Assembly: GCF_024347495.1 (NCBI RefSeq) | Contig: NZ_AP025490.1 | Span: 2,728,001 to 2,792,000, forward strand | From: Vibrio gallaecicus | GTDB lineage: Bacteria > Pseudomonadota > Gammaproteobacteria > Enterobacterales > Vibrionaceae | Reading direction: 5' to 3' | DNA: 64,000 nt | Part shown: piece by piece, positions 39,951 to 52,164 of the stretch | Numbering within the stretch: the first letter of the stretch is position 1 | Layout: each line of letters opens with the position of its first letter | The notes under the pieces: generated by a model | What the model saw: the letters and a program-made list of their open reading frames with translations, nothing else | Databases searched by the model: none | What the model was told of the DNA's origin: nothing | Made by a program: the position numbers and the translations under genes

Positions 39951-40577
39951 CTATGCGAGCTCACCAGCAACCAATGGAACAAAGCGAACCATTTCAATTA
40001 CCGTTGATAAGTATTCATCACCTTGTCGCACAATCTTTAGAAGCTGTTGCTCTTCATCACCAACAGGAATGAGCAAACGTCCACCATCGGTTAACTGCTC
40101 TAGTAAAGCTTGAGGAATGGATTCAGCAGCAGCTGTCACAATAATCGCATCAAAAGGACCTTTGTGAGGCCAACCCTTCCAACCATCAGCATGCTTTGTT
40201 GATATGTTATAGAAATCAAGTTGCTTCAGCCTACGCTTTGCATCCCACTGCAAAGATTTAATTCGCTCTACGGAATACACGTGGTCGACGAGTTGAGCCA
40301 GTACAGCAGTTTGGTAGCCTGATCCGGTGCCAATTTCTAACACTCGGCTACTTTGCTGTAACTCCAGCAATTCAGTCATTCTTGCAACTATATATGGCTG
40401 AGAGATAGTTTGTCCCTGACCAATAGGAAGTGCATTATTATCGTAAGCTTGGTGGTACATAGCTTGGGATAAAAAGCTTTCTCTAGGCAGACGATAAATA
40501 GCATCCAATACTCTTTGATCTCGAATACCATTATCCATCAGAAAAGTAATTAAGCGTTCTGCTTGGGGATTACTCAC
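39951..40577 (-). CDS. pcm: Protein-L-isoaspartate O-methyltransferase
   Basis: Pcm methylates isoaspartyl residues to start their repair. The 208 residues have the SAM motif [16 protein letters not shown] and the family segment [19 protein letters not shown]. The start is GTG 40577, directly after the surE stop (TAAGTG), which points to coupled translation. The surE-pcm-nlpD-rpoS order is classical. Confidence 0.96.
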   Translation of the reverse strand: MSNPQAERLITFLMDNGIRDQRVLDAIYRLPRESFLSQAMYHQAYDNNALPIGQGQTISQPYIVARMTELLELQQSSRVLEIGTGSGYQTAVLAQLVDHVYSVERIKSLQWDAKRRLKQLDFYNISTKHADGWKGWPHKGPFDAIIVTAAAESIPQALLEQLTDGGRLLIPVGDEEQQLLKIVRQGDEYLSTVIEMVRFVPLVAGELA

Positions 40578-41321
40578 TTACTTACCTCCTAACCAATCAG
40601 CCATCACTCTCAGTGATTCGTGCGCTGTTAAATCAACTTGCAACGGTGTGATAGATACGAAGCCATTATCCACAGCGTAAAAATCAGTGCCTTTACCAGC
40701 GTCTTGTTGCTGCCCAGGAGGACCAAGCCAGTAAATATCATGACCTCTTGGATCTTTTTGCTTAATCATATCTTCAGAATGGTGACGAGCACCTAAGCGA
40801 GTCACTTGAGTTCCCATAAGACTCTCCAAAGGGAGATCTGGAACATTCACATTTAACAAACGATTAGTAGGAATCGGATTTTGTATGTGTTGCTCTACAA
40901 TTTGCCTAGCAATAGTGGAAGCGGTTGTAAAATGGTGTTTACCTACAAGAGAAAAAGCAACCGACTGAACCCCTAAAAAATGCCCTTCCATTGCTGCAGC
41001 GACGGTGCCTGAATAAAGCACATCATCCCCAAGATTCGCTCCATGATTTATCCCAGTGAGGACTAAATCAGGCATATCATCTTTCAACAATTCATTTAAC
41101 GCAAAATGAACGCAGTCTGTTGGTGTACCCTGTACTGAATATGTATCTTCAGCAATAGCTTGAACTCGTAATGGTTGCTCAAGCGTTAATGAATTCGATG
41201 CGCCAGACCGATTTCGGTCAGGCGCTACAATTACTATTTCAGCAAGATCACGTAACTCTTTAGCAAGCTCATGGATACCTTGAGCATGCACACCATCATC
41301 ATTACTGAGTAAGATCTTCAT
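40578..41321 (-). CDS. surE: 5'/3'-nucleotidase SurE
   Basis: SurE is a metal-dependent nucleotidase and exopolyphosphatase linked to stationary-phase survival. The 247 residues begin [16 protein letters not shown] with the paired Asp ligands, then [11 protein letters not shown] and [11 protein letters not shown], and the [21 protein letters not shown] motif. It touches pcm downstream and lies 38 bases after truD. Confidence 0.97.
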   Translation of the reverse strand: MKILLSNDDGVHAQGIHELAKELRDLAEIVIVAPDRNRSGASNSLTLEQPLRVQAIAEDTYSVQGTPTDCVHFALNELLKDDMPDLVLTGINHGANLGDDVLYSGTVAAAMEGHFLGVQSVAFSLVGKHHFTTASTIARQIVEQHIQNPIPTNRLLNVNVPDLPLESLMGTQVTRLGARHHSEDMIKQKDPRGHDIYWLGPPGQQQDAGKGTDFYAVDNGFVSITPLQVDLTAHESLRVMADWLGGK

Positions 41322-41359
41322 TTAGTTTCCTTTCTCAACTTCAGCTATACGTCACTTCT

Positions 41360-42406
41360 TTAATCGAAGTGACGTTCTACATGAATTTCTTCAACTAACT
41401 CGCGAACAATCGCTGTAGCAAAGCAACCGGCATCTAATGAGAACTTCAATACCACATTATCCTCATTCACTTCCCAAGTAAGACCAGTAGGTTTAAGCGA
41501 GACTTCACGGCGATCATGACGCATACGATTACCACGAATCAATGCCATAAGATCAGGTTCAGAATCTAAGTGTACTTGTTCGATCTCTAATGCTTTACCT
41601 TCTGTTGGTAGTGCGTTATCACCAGCTAAAGCAACCGTTAACTCAGAAACACCTTGCTCAAGATCTTGGTTAACTGCGTCTTGGTTTTCTGTAGTGACTT
41701 TTAGATGATTATTAGCAGAAAAAACAATATCGCCTACCACTGCCTTATCAAATACACTTTGCTGAATTCGATCAGACAAAATTAGATTATAAATCCATGA
41801 GCGAGCAGCCGATAAATATAGGCTTCGCTTGTTCTGATTTCGGGTACGCACATTGTCACGCCCCCAGCGACGAGCTTCAGATAAGTTATTACCTTCATTT
41901 CCAAAGCGCTGAGCACCAAAGTAGTTAGGGACACCAATCTTAGCCACTTTTTCCAAGCGATGAAGAACATCATCAGTATCTGTTACTTCAGACAAGGTCA
42001 ATTCAAATTGGTTACCAATTAAATCACCAGGACGTAATTTTTTATTGTGTCGAGCCGTCGCTAATATTTCAATACTTGGGTATTGCGCTAAAAATGCAGA
42101 GAAATCAGGTGTCTCACCTGTAGGCAAGTGAACACTTAACCATTGCTCTGTCACCGCATGTCGGTCTTTTAATCCAGCCCAGCTAACATCTTTCGATTTA
42201 ACACCACAGGCCTTTGCAAGCTCATTTGCTACGAAACTCGTGTTTTCACCAGTCTTGCGAATTCGAACCATTAAATGTTCACCGTTACCGGTAAACTCAA
42301 AACCTAAATCTTCGATTACAACAAAGTGTTCGGCTTTTGCTTTTAATTTTGCTTTAGCTGTTGGCTTGCCATTTAAGTAAGCCAATGAAGATAGAATATC
42401 TGACAT
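41360..42406 (-). CDS. truD: tRNA pseudouridine(13) synthase TruD
   Basis: TruD makes pseudouridine 13 in tRNA-Glu. The 348 residues show AGLKDRHAVTEQWLSV with the catalytic Asp, and PNYFGAQRFGNEGNNLSEA. The frame extends to 42436, but ATG 42406 (MSDILSSLAYLNGKP) matches the family and the extension overlaps ispF. It lies between ispF and surE. Confidence 0.95.
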   Translation of the reverse strand: MSDILSSLAYLNGKPTAKAKLKAKAEHFVVIEDLGFEFTGNGEHLMVRIRKTGENTSFVANELAKACGVKSKDVSWAGLKDRHAVTEQWLSVHLPTGETPDFSAFLAQYPSIEILATARHNKKLRPGDLIGNQFELTLSEVTDTDDVLHRLEKVAKIGVPNYFGAQRFGNEGNNLSEARRWGRDNVRTRNQNKRSLYLSAARSWIYNLILSDRIQQSVFDKAVVGDIVFSANNHLKVTTENQDAVNQDLEQGVSELTVALAGDNALPTEGKALEIEQVHLDSEPDLMALIRGNRMRHDRREVSLKPTGLTWEVNEDNVVLKFSLDAGCFATAIVRELVEEIHVERHFD

Positions 42407-42428
42407 GCTGTTCTTTTCGTTGATGTGC

Positions 42429-42911
42429 TTATGCACTTTTAGTAATTAAGACAACCGCTTCACACGCGATGCCTTCTTTTCGACCAGTAAAACCTAAGCG
42501 CTCTGTTGTTGTCGCTTTAACATTTACATTTGTAATACTGGTTTCTAAATCTTCTGCAATAGCTTGGCACATAGATTCAATATGTGGCGCCATTTTAGGA
42601 GCTTGAGCCATAATAGTCACATCGGCATTACCGATCACATATCCTTGCTCTTTTACTCGACGGTATACGTCTTTCAATAATTCTCGGCTATCCGCGCCCT
42701 TCCACTCATCATCAGTATCAGGAAAATGACGACCAATATCACCAGCAGCAATAGCACCAAGTAGTGCATCACATAAAGCATGAAGAGCTACGTCGCCATC
42801 AGAGTGAGCAATTAATCCTTGTTCATAAGGGATACTGATACCACCAATGATAACTGGACCTTCTCCACCAAATTTATGCACGTCAAAGCCATGACCAATA
42901 CGAATCATCAT
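42429..42911 (-). CDS. ispF: 2-C-methyl-D-erythritol 2,4-cyclodiphosphate synthase
   Basis: IspF forms the cyclodiphosphate in the MEP isoprenoid pathway. The 160 residues begin [15 protein letters not shown] with the zinc Asp and His, then [18 protein letters not shown] and [16 protein letters not shown]. The start codon shares a base with the ispD stop (TAATG); an ATG one codon later is equally possible. It is coupled to ispD. Confidence 0.97.
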   Translation of the reverse strand: MMIRIGHGFDVHKFGGEGPVIIGGISIPYEQGLIAHSDGDVALHALCDALLGAIAAGDIGRHFPDTDDEWKGADSRELLKDVYRRVKEQGYVIGNADVTIMAQAPKMAPHIESMCQAIAEDLETSITNVNVKATTTERLGFTGRKEGIACEAVVLITKSA

Positions 42912-43612
42912 TATTCCTTATTTTTACTTAGATAAAACTCAGCCAGAGCAAGATCTTCAGGTTGAGTAATTTTAAAATTATCACTGCGCCCAATCACTAA
43001 AGCTGGCGATAATCCTTTCCATTCTAAAGCAGAAGCTTCATCGGTGATCTCTACTTCTTGCTCAAGCGCTTCACTTAGAGCTGTATATAAGTCATCGGAG
43101 CGAAACATTTGAGGGGTCAGAGCATGCCATAAGTCAGCACGTTCAACAGTCTGTTTGATCATACCGTTCATACCGCGCTTCATTGTATCTCGAACTGGCG
43201 CTGCAAGAATAGCTCCAACAGGATGAGAACGAGCTGAATCAATCAACTTATCAATATCAGCCGAAGATAAGCAAGGTCTTGCTGCGTCATGAACCATAAC
43301 CCAACCACTTTTTTGCTGCTCATTAAGAAAATCCAAGGCAGAAAGCACCGAGTCAGCACGTTCTTTCCCGCCAGAAACCCTAATCACTCGCGAGTTTTGA
43401 CTGATTGATAAATCCGAAAAGTACGGGTCACTGTCATCAACTGCAATCACAACACATTCAACCTGAGGGTGAGAAAGTAATTTAGCAACGGTATGTTCTA
43501 AAATTGTTTTACCATGAATCATTAAGTATTGCTTGGGGCGGTCAGCCTTCATTCGGCTCCCCACACCAGCAGCTGGTACAATGGCTACAACCTGGTCAAC
43601 TTTAATAGACAT
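42911..43612 (-). CDS. ispD: 2-C-methyl-D-erythritol 4-phosphate cytidylyltransferase
   Basis: IspD attaches CMP to methylerythritol phosphate in the MEP pathway. The 233 residues have the nucleotidyltransferase motif [28 protein letters not shown] and TDEASALEW. It is coupled at both ends: its ATG overlaps the ftsB stop by one base and its stop overlaps the ispF start. Confidence 0.97.
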   Translation of the reverse strand: MSIKVDQVVAIVPAAGVGSRMKADRPKQYLMIHGKTILEHTVAKLLSHPQVECVVIAVDDSDPYFSDLSISQNSRVIRVSGGKERADSVLSALDFLNEQQKSGWVMVHDAARPCLSSADIDKLIDSARSHPVGAILAAPVRDTMKRGMNGMIKQTVERADLWHALTPQMFRSDDLYTALSEALEQEVEITDEASALEWKGLSPALVIGRSDNFKITQPEDLALAEFYLSKNKE

Positions 43613-43893
43613 CAGTTAGTTCCCTCGCCGATAATACGATAAAAGGTTTCGCCATCTTTAACCATTCCAAGTTCATGTCTTGCTCGTTCTTCAATCGCAT
43701 CCAAGCCTTGGCTTAAATCATCAATTTCAGCAAACATTTCAGCATTACGGTTATGAAGCTTTTCATTCACTTGGCGCTGTATCTGAATTTCATTGTTAAC
43801 ACTGTAATAGTCCGAAATACCATTTTTTCCTAGCCATAATGTGTATTGCAGCCAGCCCAATAACACTATGAGTACTAAAGCAAAAATTCGCAT
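43612..43893 (-). CDS. ftsB: Cell division protein FtsB
   Basis: FtsB forms the FtsQLB divisome complex. The 93 residues have one membrane helix ([20 protein letters not shown]), a coiled coil ([21 protein letters not shown]) and the C-terminal [18 protein letters not shown] segment. The open frame runs to 44010, but only the ATG at 43893 gives the family start and length. The eno-ftsB-ispD-ispF order is the common gammaproteobacterial one. Confidence 0.95.
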   Translation of the reverse strand: MRIFALVLIVLLGWLQYTLWLGKNGISDYYSVNNEIQIQRQVNEKLHNRNAEMFAEIDDLSQGLDAIEERARHELGMVKDGETFYRIIGEGTN

Positions 43894-44023
43894 AACACCT
43901 TTCGCTGATTGAAAAAGAAGGGAACATTTATTAAGGCACATATATACCATAATGAGCAAAATGGTGCGAGAAGTGTGATGTAAGAGAAGCCTAGAGTTTC
44001 TGCCATTCACTTTTCTATAGACA

Positions 44024-44051
44024 AAAAAATGCCCCGCATTAGCAGGGCATT
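44024..44051 (-). terminator. Intrinsic terminator after eno
   Basis: AATGCCCTGC / GCGGGGCATT (one wobble) with a four-base loop is followed by TTTTTTT on the minus strand. Confidence 0.88.
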
Positions 44052-44084
44052 CAAAGCTTTAAGCTAATAATTCAAAGGTATGAA

Positions 44085-45455
<1,371 letters not shown>

Positions 45456-45469
45456 TTGTATTCTTTTAC

Positions 45470-47179
<1,710 letters not shown>

Positions 47180-47254
47180 TTATCGCCACAACGTGAAATC
47201 TATCACACTGCTATTTTTTATTTTTTGCTTCAAATCAATTCATCGCTAAAGGCT

Positions 47255-48055
47255 TTATCTCATTTTCTCTTCAACCTTGACTTCATCCCACATAGAATCA
47301 AGCTCTTGAAGAGAAAAATCCGTTAATTCCTTACCTTTATTTATTACTTTTTTTTCTACACCTTGAAATCTTCTTTCAAATTTCAAATTGGCTTTATTAA
47401 GGGCTGATTCTGGATTTTTCCCTAAGTGACGCACTAAATTAACCGTCGCAAAGAGTAAATCACCCAGTTCTTCTTCCACTAAGTCTTCATTTGGAGTCAC
47501 TTGCATAGCCTCTTCAAGCACTTCATCGACTTCCTCAAGAACCTTCCCTACAACAGGACCTATCGTGTCCCAATCAAAACCATATTTCGCAACTTGCTTT
47601 TGTATTTTATGAGCCTTGGAAAGTGCAGGTAAAGATTTTGGTATTGAGTCTAGAATACTTTCCTGAGTTTTTCCTATTTGAGATTTTTCTTTAGCTTTCT
47701 CTGCCTCCCAATTTGCATTTATTTCTTCGTCATTCTCAAATTTGGCATCGGAGAAAACATGAGGATGACGACGAGTTAGCTTTTCATTCACTCCATCAAC
47801 CACATCCGAAAACTCAAACAAACCTTGCTCTTTAGCTAGTTGGCTATAAAAGATCACCTGAAACAATAAATCACCCAGTTCTTCTTGAAGATTAGGCCAG
47901 TCCTTATTATGAATTGCGTCCACCACCTCATAGGTTTCTTCGATAGTATGTGGAACAATGGTTTCAAAATTTTGTTTTAAATCCCAAGGACAGCCACCTT
48001 TTGGATCGCGCAGCTTAGTCATGATCTGTTCAAGTTGTTCAATCGGGTGATTCAT
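47255..48055 (-). CDS. mazG: Nucleoside triphosphate pyrophosphohydrolase MazG
   Basis: MazG hydrolyses NTPs to NMPs and pyrophosphate and in E. coli dampens ppGpp responses. The 266 residues carry two all-alpha MazG domains: the first with [27 protein letters not shown] and [16 protein letters not shown], the second with [11 protein letters not shown] and [19 protein letters not shown]. It follows relA, consistent with the linked function. A terminator lies between them. Confidence 0.96.
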   Translation of the reverse strand: MNHPIEQLEQIMTKLRDPKGGCPWDLKQNFETIVPHTIEETYEVVDAIHNKDWPNLQEELGDLLFQVIFYSQLAKEQGLFEFSDVVDGVNEKLTRRHPHVFSDAKFENDEEINANWEAEKAKEKSQIGKTQESILDSIPKSLPALSKAHKIQKQVAKYGFDWDTIGPVVGKVLEEVDEVLEEAMQVTPNEDLVEEELGDLLFATVNLVRHLGKNPESALNKANLKFERRFQGVEKKVINKGKELTDFSLQELDSMWDEVKVEEKMR

Positions 48056-48112
48056 CGTTTCCTTCCTATTACTGTCTTTGTTTTTAATAATTTAAAACAT
48101 CGATTAAAACTA

Positions 48113-48145
48113 AAAAAGGTGAGCAGCCAAAACCACTCACCTTTG
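48113..48145 (-). terminator. Intrinsic terminator between relA and mazG
   Basis: AAAGGTGAG / CTCACCTTT with a 15-base loop is followed by TTTTTTAG on the minus strand. Confidence 0.8.
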
Positions 48146-48174
48146 TTGATACTATCTAATCTCTAATTACGTAT

Positions 48175-48300
48175 CTTTCACTAAGCAGTTGTTACTTTAA
48201 CAAGGCAACAAGCTTTCACGATTCCTGAGCATAGCTTGCCTATGTGATGGAACAAGAAAGCGCAGTTAACGCAGTAAAAGTGACTAATGCAACGTGAAAG
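48175..48300. repeat. ERIC-like 126-bp imperfect palindromic element next to relA
   Basis: The element begins CTTTCAC and ends GTGAAAG. Folding the right half onto the left gives matches across the whole length, including GCTTTC, ATTCC/GTTCC-like steps and a central CATAGCTTGCCTATG. Length and overall palindromy resemble ERIC elements; identity with a known ERIC family is not verified. It lies between the relA stop codon (directly adjacent) and the relA terminator, so it would be transcribed as a long hairpin. Confidence 0.75.
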
Positions 48301-50526
48301 TTAGCCGAGGCGTTTGACGCTCATTACATCTTTAATTTGTTCAACTCGACTCGTCACTCGACTCAGAATTTCAATATTCGTTACTTCTAAATCAAAATCC
48401 ATGACCGACAGCTGACGTTTATAGTCAATACGGCTCTTCATCGTCGTTACGCTGACTTTTTCATTCGCGAACAATGATGTGATGTCTTTCAATAAACCAT
48501 TACGTTCTAGGGCTTCTACACGCAAAGTCAGAATATACGAACCAACAAAACCGCTTCCCCATACCGTATCAATGATTCGCTCTGGCGCATGTAAACTCAG
48601 CTCACTTAGCTGTTCACAATCACTGCGGTGTACTGAGATACCACGACCTTGAGTAATATAACCTTTGATATCATCGCCAGGGATCGGCTGACAGCAACGT
48701 GCTAAGTGATTCATAAGGTTGTCGACCCCTTCCACCACAACCGCATCTTTACGAGGTCGGCTTTGCTGCGCGGGTTTTGCCTCTGACTCTCTGAGCTTCT
48801 CTAGCGCTTTTTGGTCTTCTTCTTCAGCGGTCGGCTTATTAACTAATGCGTTAATATGATTCACAACTTGGTTTACACGAAGATCGCCACTACCTACGCC
48901 AGCATAAAGCTCATCAGGGGTATTTACGTTAAAACGCTTTAGAGCGTATTGTTCGGCATCTTTTAATGTTGCACCGACTTTCGCTAATTCCACATCGAGA
49001 ATATCACGACCCGCTTCTAAATTTTTCTCTCGACTTTGAGCACGGAACCACGCGTTAATTTTTGCACGAGCTCTGCTTGAGTGGACAAATCCAGTTGTTG
49101 GATTTAACCAGTCTCTGGAAGGATTCGGCTCTTTCTGAGTAATAATTTCGACTTGATCGCCCATGGTGAGCTTATGGGTGAATGGTACGATTCGCCCCGC
49201 CACTTTGGCACCGATACAACGGTGACCAACCATTGAGTGAATATGGTAAGCAAAATCTAATGGCGTTGCGCCCATTGGTAAGTCGACAACATCACCTCGC
49301 GGTGTAAACGCATAGACCCTGTCATCAAAGACTTGGCTTCGGACTTCATCCAACATCTCACCCGAGTCAGACATTTCTTCTTGCCAGTCAATCAGCTTAC
49401 GTAGCCAAGTGATCTTCTCATCGTATCCACTGCGAGCAGCTGTTGCGCCTTCTTTGTATTTCCAGTGCGCAGCTACACCCAATTCAGAATCTTCATGCAT
49501 TTGCTTGGTTCGAATCTGAATTTCAATAGTTTTACCTTCAGGACCTAAAACCACGGTATGGATAGACTGATAGCCATTAGGTTTAGGGTTGGCTACGTAG
49601 TCATCAAATTCACTTGGTAAGTGTTTATATTTCGTATGAACAACACCAAGAGCGGCATAACAATCTTGCAATTGATCGGCAATAATACGGACAGCTCGCA
49701 CATCAAAAAGCTCATCAAAATCTAAGCTTTTCTTCTGCATTTTTCGCCAAATACTGTAAATGTGCTTAGGGCGACCACTCACTTCAGCATTAATATTTGA
49801 GCGACCCATCTCTGAAGTTAGGTCATCAACAAAATCTGTGATGTATTGTTCACGAACAATTCGGCGCTCAGAAAGTTGTTTTGCTATCTGCTTATAGGTA
49901 TCTGACTGCTGGTATCGAAAAGCATAATCTTCAATTTCCCACTTAAGCTGACCGATACCTAAACGGTTAGCAAGTGGCGCATAAATGTTGGCACACTCTT
50001 TTGCTGCTGCTCGACGCACTTCATCTGGCGCTTTTTTTACTTCAATTAGGTTACAAATACGTTCTGCAAGTTTGATAACCACGCAGCGGAAATCATCCAC
50101 CATAGCCAGTAACATACGACGAACATTATCAACTTGCCCGGATGCCGCGCTGCCTTCTAAGGTGACATTTAATTGACCAAGAGCGGCCATTTCTTCAACG
50201 CCATCGATCAATTTAACGGTTTCTCGACCGTAGCTTTCTTCAAACAGATCGCGTGCAAATACCCCGCTGGATACAACTGGGAATAGCTGTGCAGCCACTA
50301 AAGTCGCACGATCCATCGACAGCGTGACCAAGATTTCGATCATCTCACGCCCACGCCATAACAAGAGCGATGCTTGCTCGTGGTCTTTTAATAACTCTTC
50401 ACAATGCCGATAAACCTTCGTGAGTTTATTCGATGTTTTGGCATCTTGGTTAAGTGATTTAATCCAGTTTTCTAGCTCAAACTGTTCGCTTGGGTTTAAA
50501 TGTGCGCTTCGTACCGCAACCATCAT
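48301..50526 (-). CDS. relA: GTP pyrophosphokinase RelA, (p)ppGpp synthetase I
   Basis: RelA makes (p)ppGpp on starved ribosomes. Of 741 residues, the N-terminal pseudo-hydrolase domain lacks the HD motif (FARDLFEESYGRE). The synthetase domain has GRPKHIYSIWRKMQKK and the EFDDYVANPKPNGYQSIHT segment, whose ExDD signature marks a monofunctional synthetase. The TGS domain (VYAFTPRGDVVDLP), helical, zinc-finger (NHLARCCQPIPGDDI) and ACT domains follow. ATG 50523 is an equal start. Confidence 0.98.
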   Translation of the reverse strand: MMVAVRSAHLNPSEQFELENWIKSLNQDAKTSNKLTKVYRHCEELLKDHEQASLLLWRGREMIEILVTLSMDRATLVAAQLFPVVSSGVFARDLFEESYGRETVKLIDGVEEMAALGQLNVTLEGSAASGQVDNVRRMLLAMVDDFRCVVIKLAERICNLIEVKKAPDEVRRAAAKECANIYAPLANRLGIGQLKWEIEDYAFRYQQSDTYKQIAKQLSERRIVREQYITDFVDDLTSEMGRSNINAEVSGRPKHIYSIWRKMQKKSLDFDELFDVRAVRIIADQLQDCYAALGVVHTKYKHLPSEFDDYVANPKPNGYQSIHTVVLGPEGKTIEIQIRTKQMHEDSELGVAAHWKYKEGATAARSGYDEKITWLRKLIDWQEEMSDSGEMLDEVRSQVFDDRVYAFTPRGDVVDLPMGATPLDFAYHIHSMVGHRCIGAKVAGRIVPFTHKLTMGDQVEIITQKEPNPSRDWLNPTTGFVHSSRARAKINAWFRAQSREKNLEAGRDILDVELAKVGATLKDAEQYALKRFNVNTPDELYAGVGSGDLRVNQVVNHINALVNKPTAEEEDQKALEKLRESEAKPAQQSRPRKDAVVVEGVDNLMNHLARCCQPIPGDDIKGYITQGRGISVHRSDCEQLSELSLHAPERIIDTVWGSGFVGSYILTLRVEALERNGLLKDITSLFANEKVSVTTMKSRIDYKRQLSVMDFDLEVTNIEILSRVTSRVEQIKDVMSVKRLG

Positions 50527-50556
50527 TTCTTCCTAGTTATTATGTTTTATACCCAA

Positions 50557-50601
50557 ATTGGTATGACTAACTGATTCCAAGTTAGTTCTATCCATACCAA
50601 T
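50557..50601. repeat. Two-part hairpin repeat upstream of relA
   Basis: ATTGGTATG (50557-50565) pairs with CATACCAAT (50593-50601), and the inner ACTAACT pairs with AGTTAGT around a seven-base loop. It lies 31 bases upstream of the relA start, in the promoter or leader. Confidence 0.7.
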
Positions 50602-50605
50602 AACA

Positions 50606-50624
50606 ATGCAAACTGACTTTGCAT
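50606..50624. repeat. Small hairpin between relA and rlmD
   Basis: ATGCAAA and TTTGCAT form a 7-bp stem around CTGAC. On the minus strand it could end rlmD transcription, but the T tract precedes rather than follows it. Confidence 0.5.
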
Positions 50625-50679
50625 CTTAAAAAATTATTAAATGATTTATTTGCCTTAAAATCATAGCATTTTACCAATA

Positions 50680-51999
50680 CTACTTCTTAACAAACAATGC
50701 CATGGATTCAAGGTGACTGGTATGCGGAAACATGTCCAACATACCTAGTTTTCTTAAGTGATAACCTTGCTTTACCAAGCTTTCGCTGTCTCTTGCTAGA
50801 GTAGCAGGATTGCATGAAACATAAACCACACTCTTAGCCCCTAAGCCTGAAAGTTGATCAACGATCCCACTCGCTCCTGCTCTTGCCGGGTCTAATAGTA
50901 CTTTATCAAAACGTTCTTTAGCCCACTCTTGTGAAGACAACTCTTCTTCAAGGTTAGCTTGGTAAAACGCTACATTGCTGAGCTTGTTCACTTTGCCGTT
51001 TGATGTCGCTTGTTGAACCATCTCATCAACGCCTTCCACCCCAACAACATATTCTGCTTTCTGAGCAATCGGTAAGCTAAAGTTCCCCAATCCACAGAAC
51101 AAATCCAAAACACGCTCGTGGTTTTGAGGGTCTAGCCAGTCAATCGCTTGAGAAACCATTTTCTGGTTCACAGCTTGGTTGACTTGAATAAAATGATTAG
51201 GTTCAAAAGGCAGTATCGCGCCCACTTCATCATAGCTAGGCACTTCACCTACTAATCGTTCTAACGTATCGGATTCAGGCATCGAATATAACGTTGAGTT
51301 CGTCTCTTCAGCGAGTGTAATTAAAGCTTGTCGATCTTTATCTACAAGAGGCTTTAAATGGCGTAAAACGATCACAGGACCAGACTTAGAAAGAACTAAC
51401 TCTACGTGCCCTAATGAAGCTTTGTGGGAGAACGTCGATAAGAGTGACTTAAGTTTTGGCAGTAAGGCATTCAAAGCTGGCTCTAGTACTGCACAATCTG
51501 TGATATTTTCAATCTGTTTACTCTGTTTCTGACGAAAACCAAATTGAAGTTTTTGAGATTTTTTATCAACAAACAAGCTGATTCGAGCACGGCGACGATA
51601 ACCTTTATCACTTCCGGTGACAGGCGTTACTACATCTGTTTGCTTCGTTTTATAGGTATTCATCAAATGACTTAGAGATTGAGATTTATGCTCTAGCTGA
51701 GAGGCATAATCTAAATGCTGTAAGTGACAGCCACCGCACTGATTGAAGTGCTGACAAAACGGTTCTAATCGCAGCTCACTTGGTTTCAATATTTTGATCA
51801 ATTTAGCGCGCGCAAACTTGCTCTTACTCTCTGTAAGTTGGACTACGACCTGCTCGCCAGGTAATGCGCCATCAATAAAAACAGGTTTTTTATTTTGGTG
51901 AGCAATACCTGCTCCATTGTGATCCATTCGTTCAACCAACATCTGTTGATGCTTGGTCTCAAATTGAGTTTTCTTTTTTGGTTGAAAAAAACGTGCCAT
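50680..51999 (-). CDS. rlmD: 23S rRNA (uracil-1939-C5)-methyltransferase RlmD
   Basis: RlmD (RumA) methylates U1939 of 23S rRNA. The 439 residues have an N-terminal TRAM domain, an iron-sulfur cluster site ([15 protein letters not shown] plus a Cys in ITDCAVLEP), a SAM motif ([16 protein letters not shown]) and the catalytic [10 protein letters not shown] motif. It is divergent from barA, with relA downstream, as in E. coli. Confidence 0.96.
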   Translation of the reverse strand: MARFFQPKKKTQFETKHQQMLVERMDHNGAGIAHQNKKPVFIDGALPGEQVVVQLTESKSKFARAKLIKILKPSELRLEPFCQHFNQCGGCHLQHLDYASQLEHKSQSLSHLMNTYKTKQTDVVTPVTGSDKGYRRRARISLFVDKKSQKLQFGFRQKQSKQIENITDCAVLEPALNALLPKLKSLLSTFSHKASLGHVELVLSKSGPVIVLRHLKPLVDKDRQALITLAEETNSTLYSMPESDTLERLVGEVPSYDEVGAILPFEPNHFIQVNQAVNQKMVSQAIDWLDPQNHERVLDLFCGLGNFSLPIAQKAEYVVGVEGVDEMVQQATSNGKVNKLSNVAFYQANLEEELSSQEWAKERFDKVLLDPARAGASGIVDQLSGLGAKSVVYVSCNPATLARDSESLVKQGYHLRKLGMLDMFPHTSHLESMALFVKK

Positions 52000-52164
52000 T
52001 GCTTGTGCCTAAATATCTATCAAATTATTATTTTCTATCCAAAACTCACTATTCTGCCTTGGAATCATTGTCGAACGTAGCGGCTTTGATTAAGCTAACC
52101 GTTCACTTAACCGCCGTAGTGCGCGTTATTTTCCCATATCCAGACCTCGATGTAATTAAAGAAC

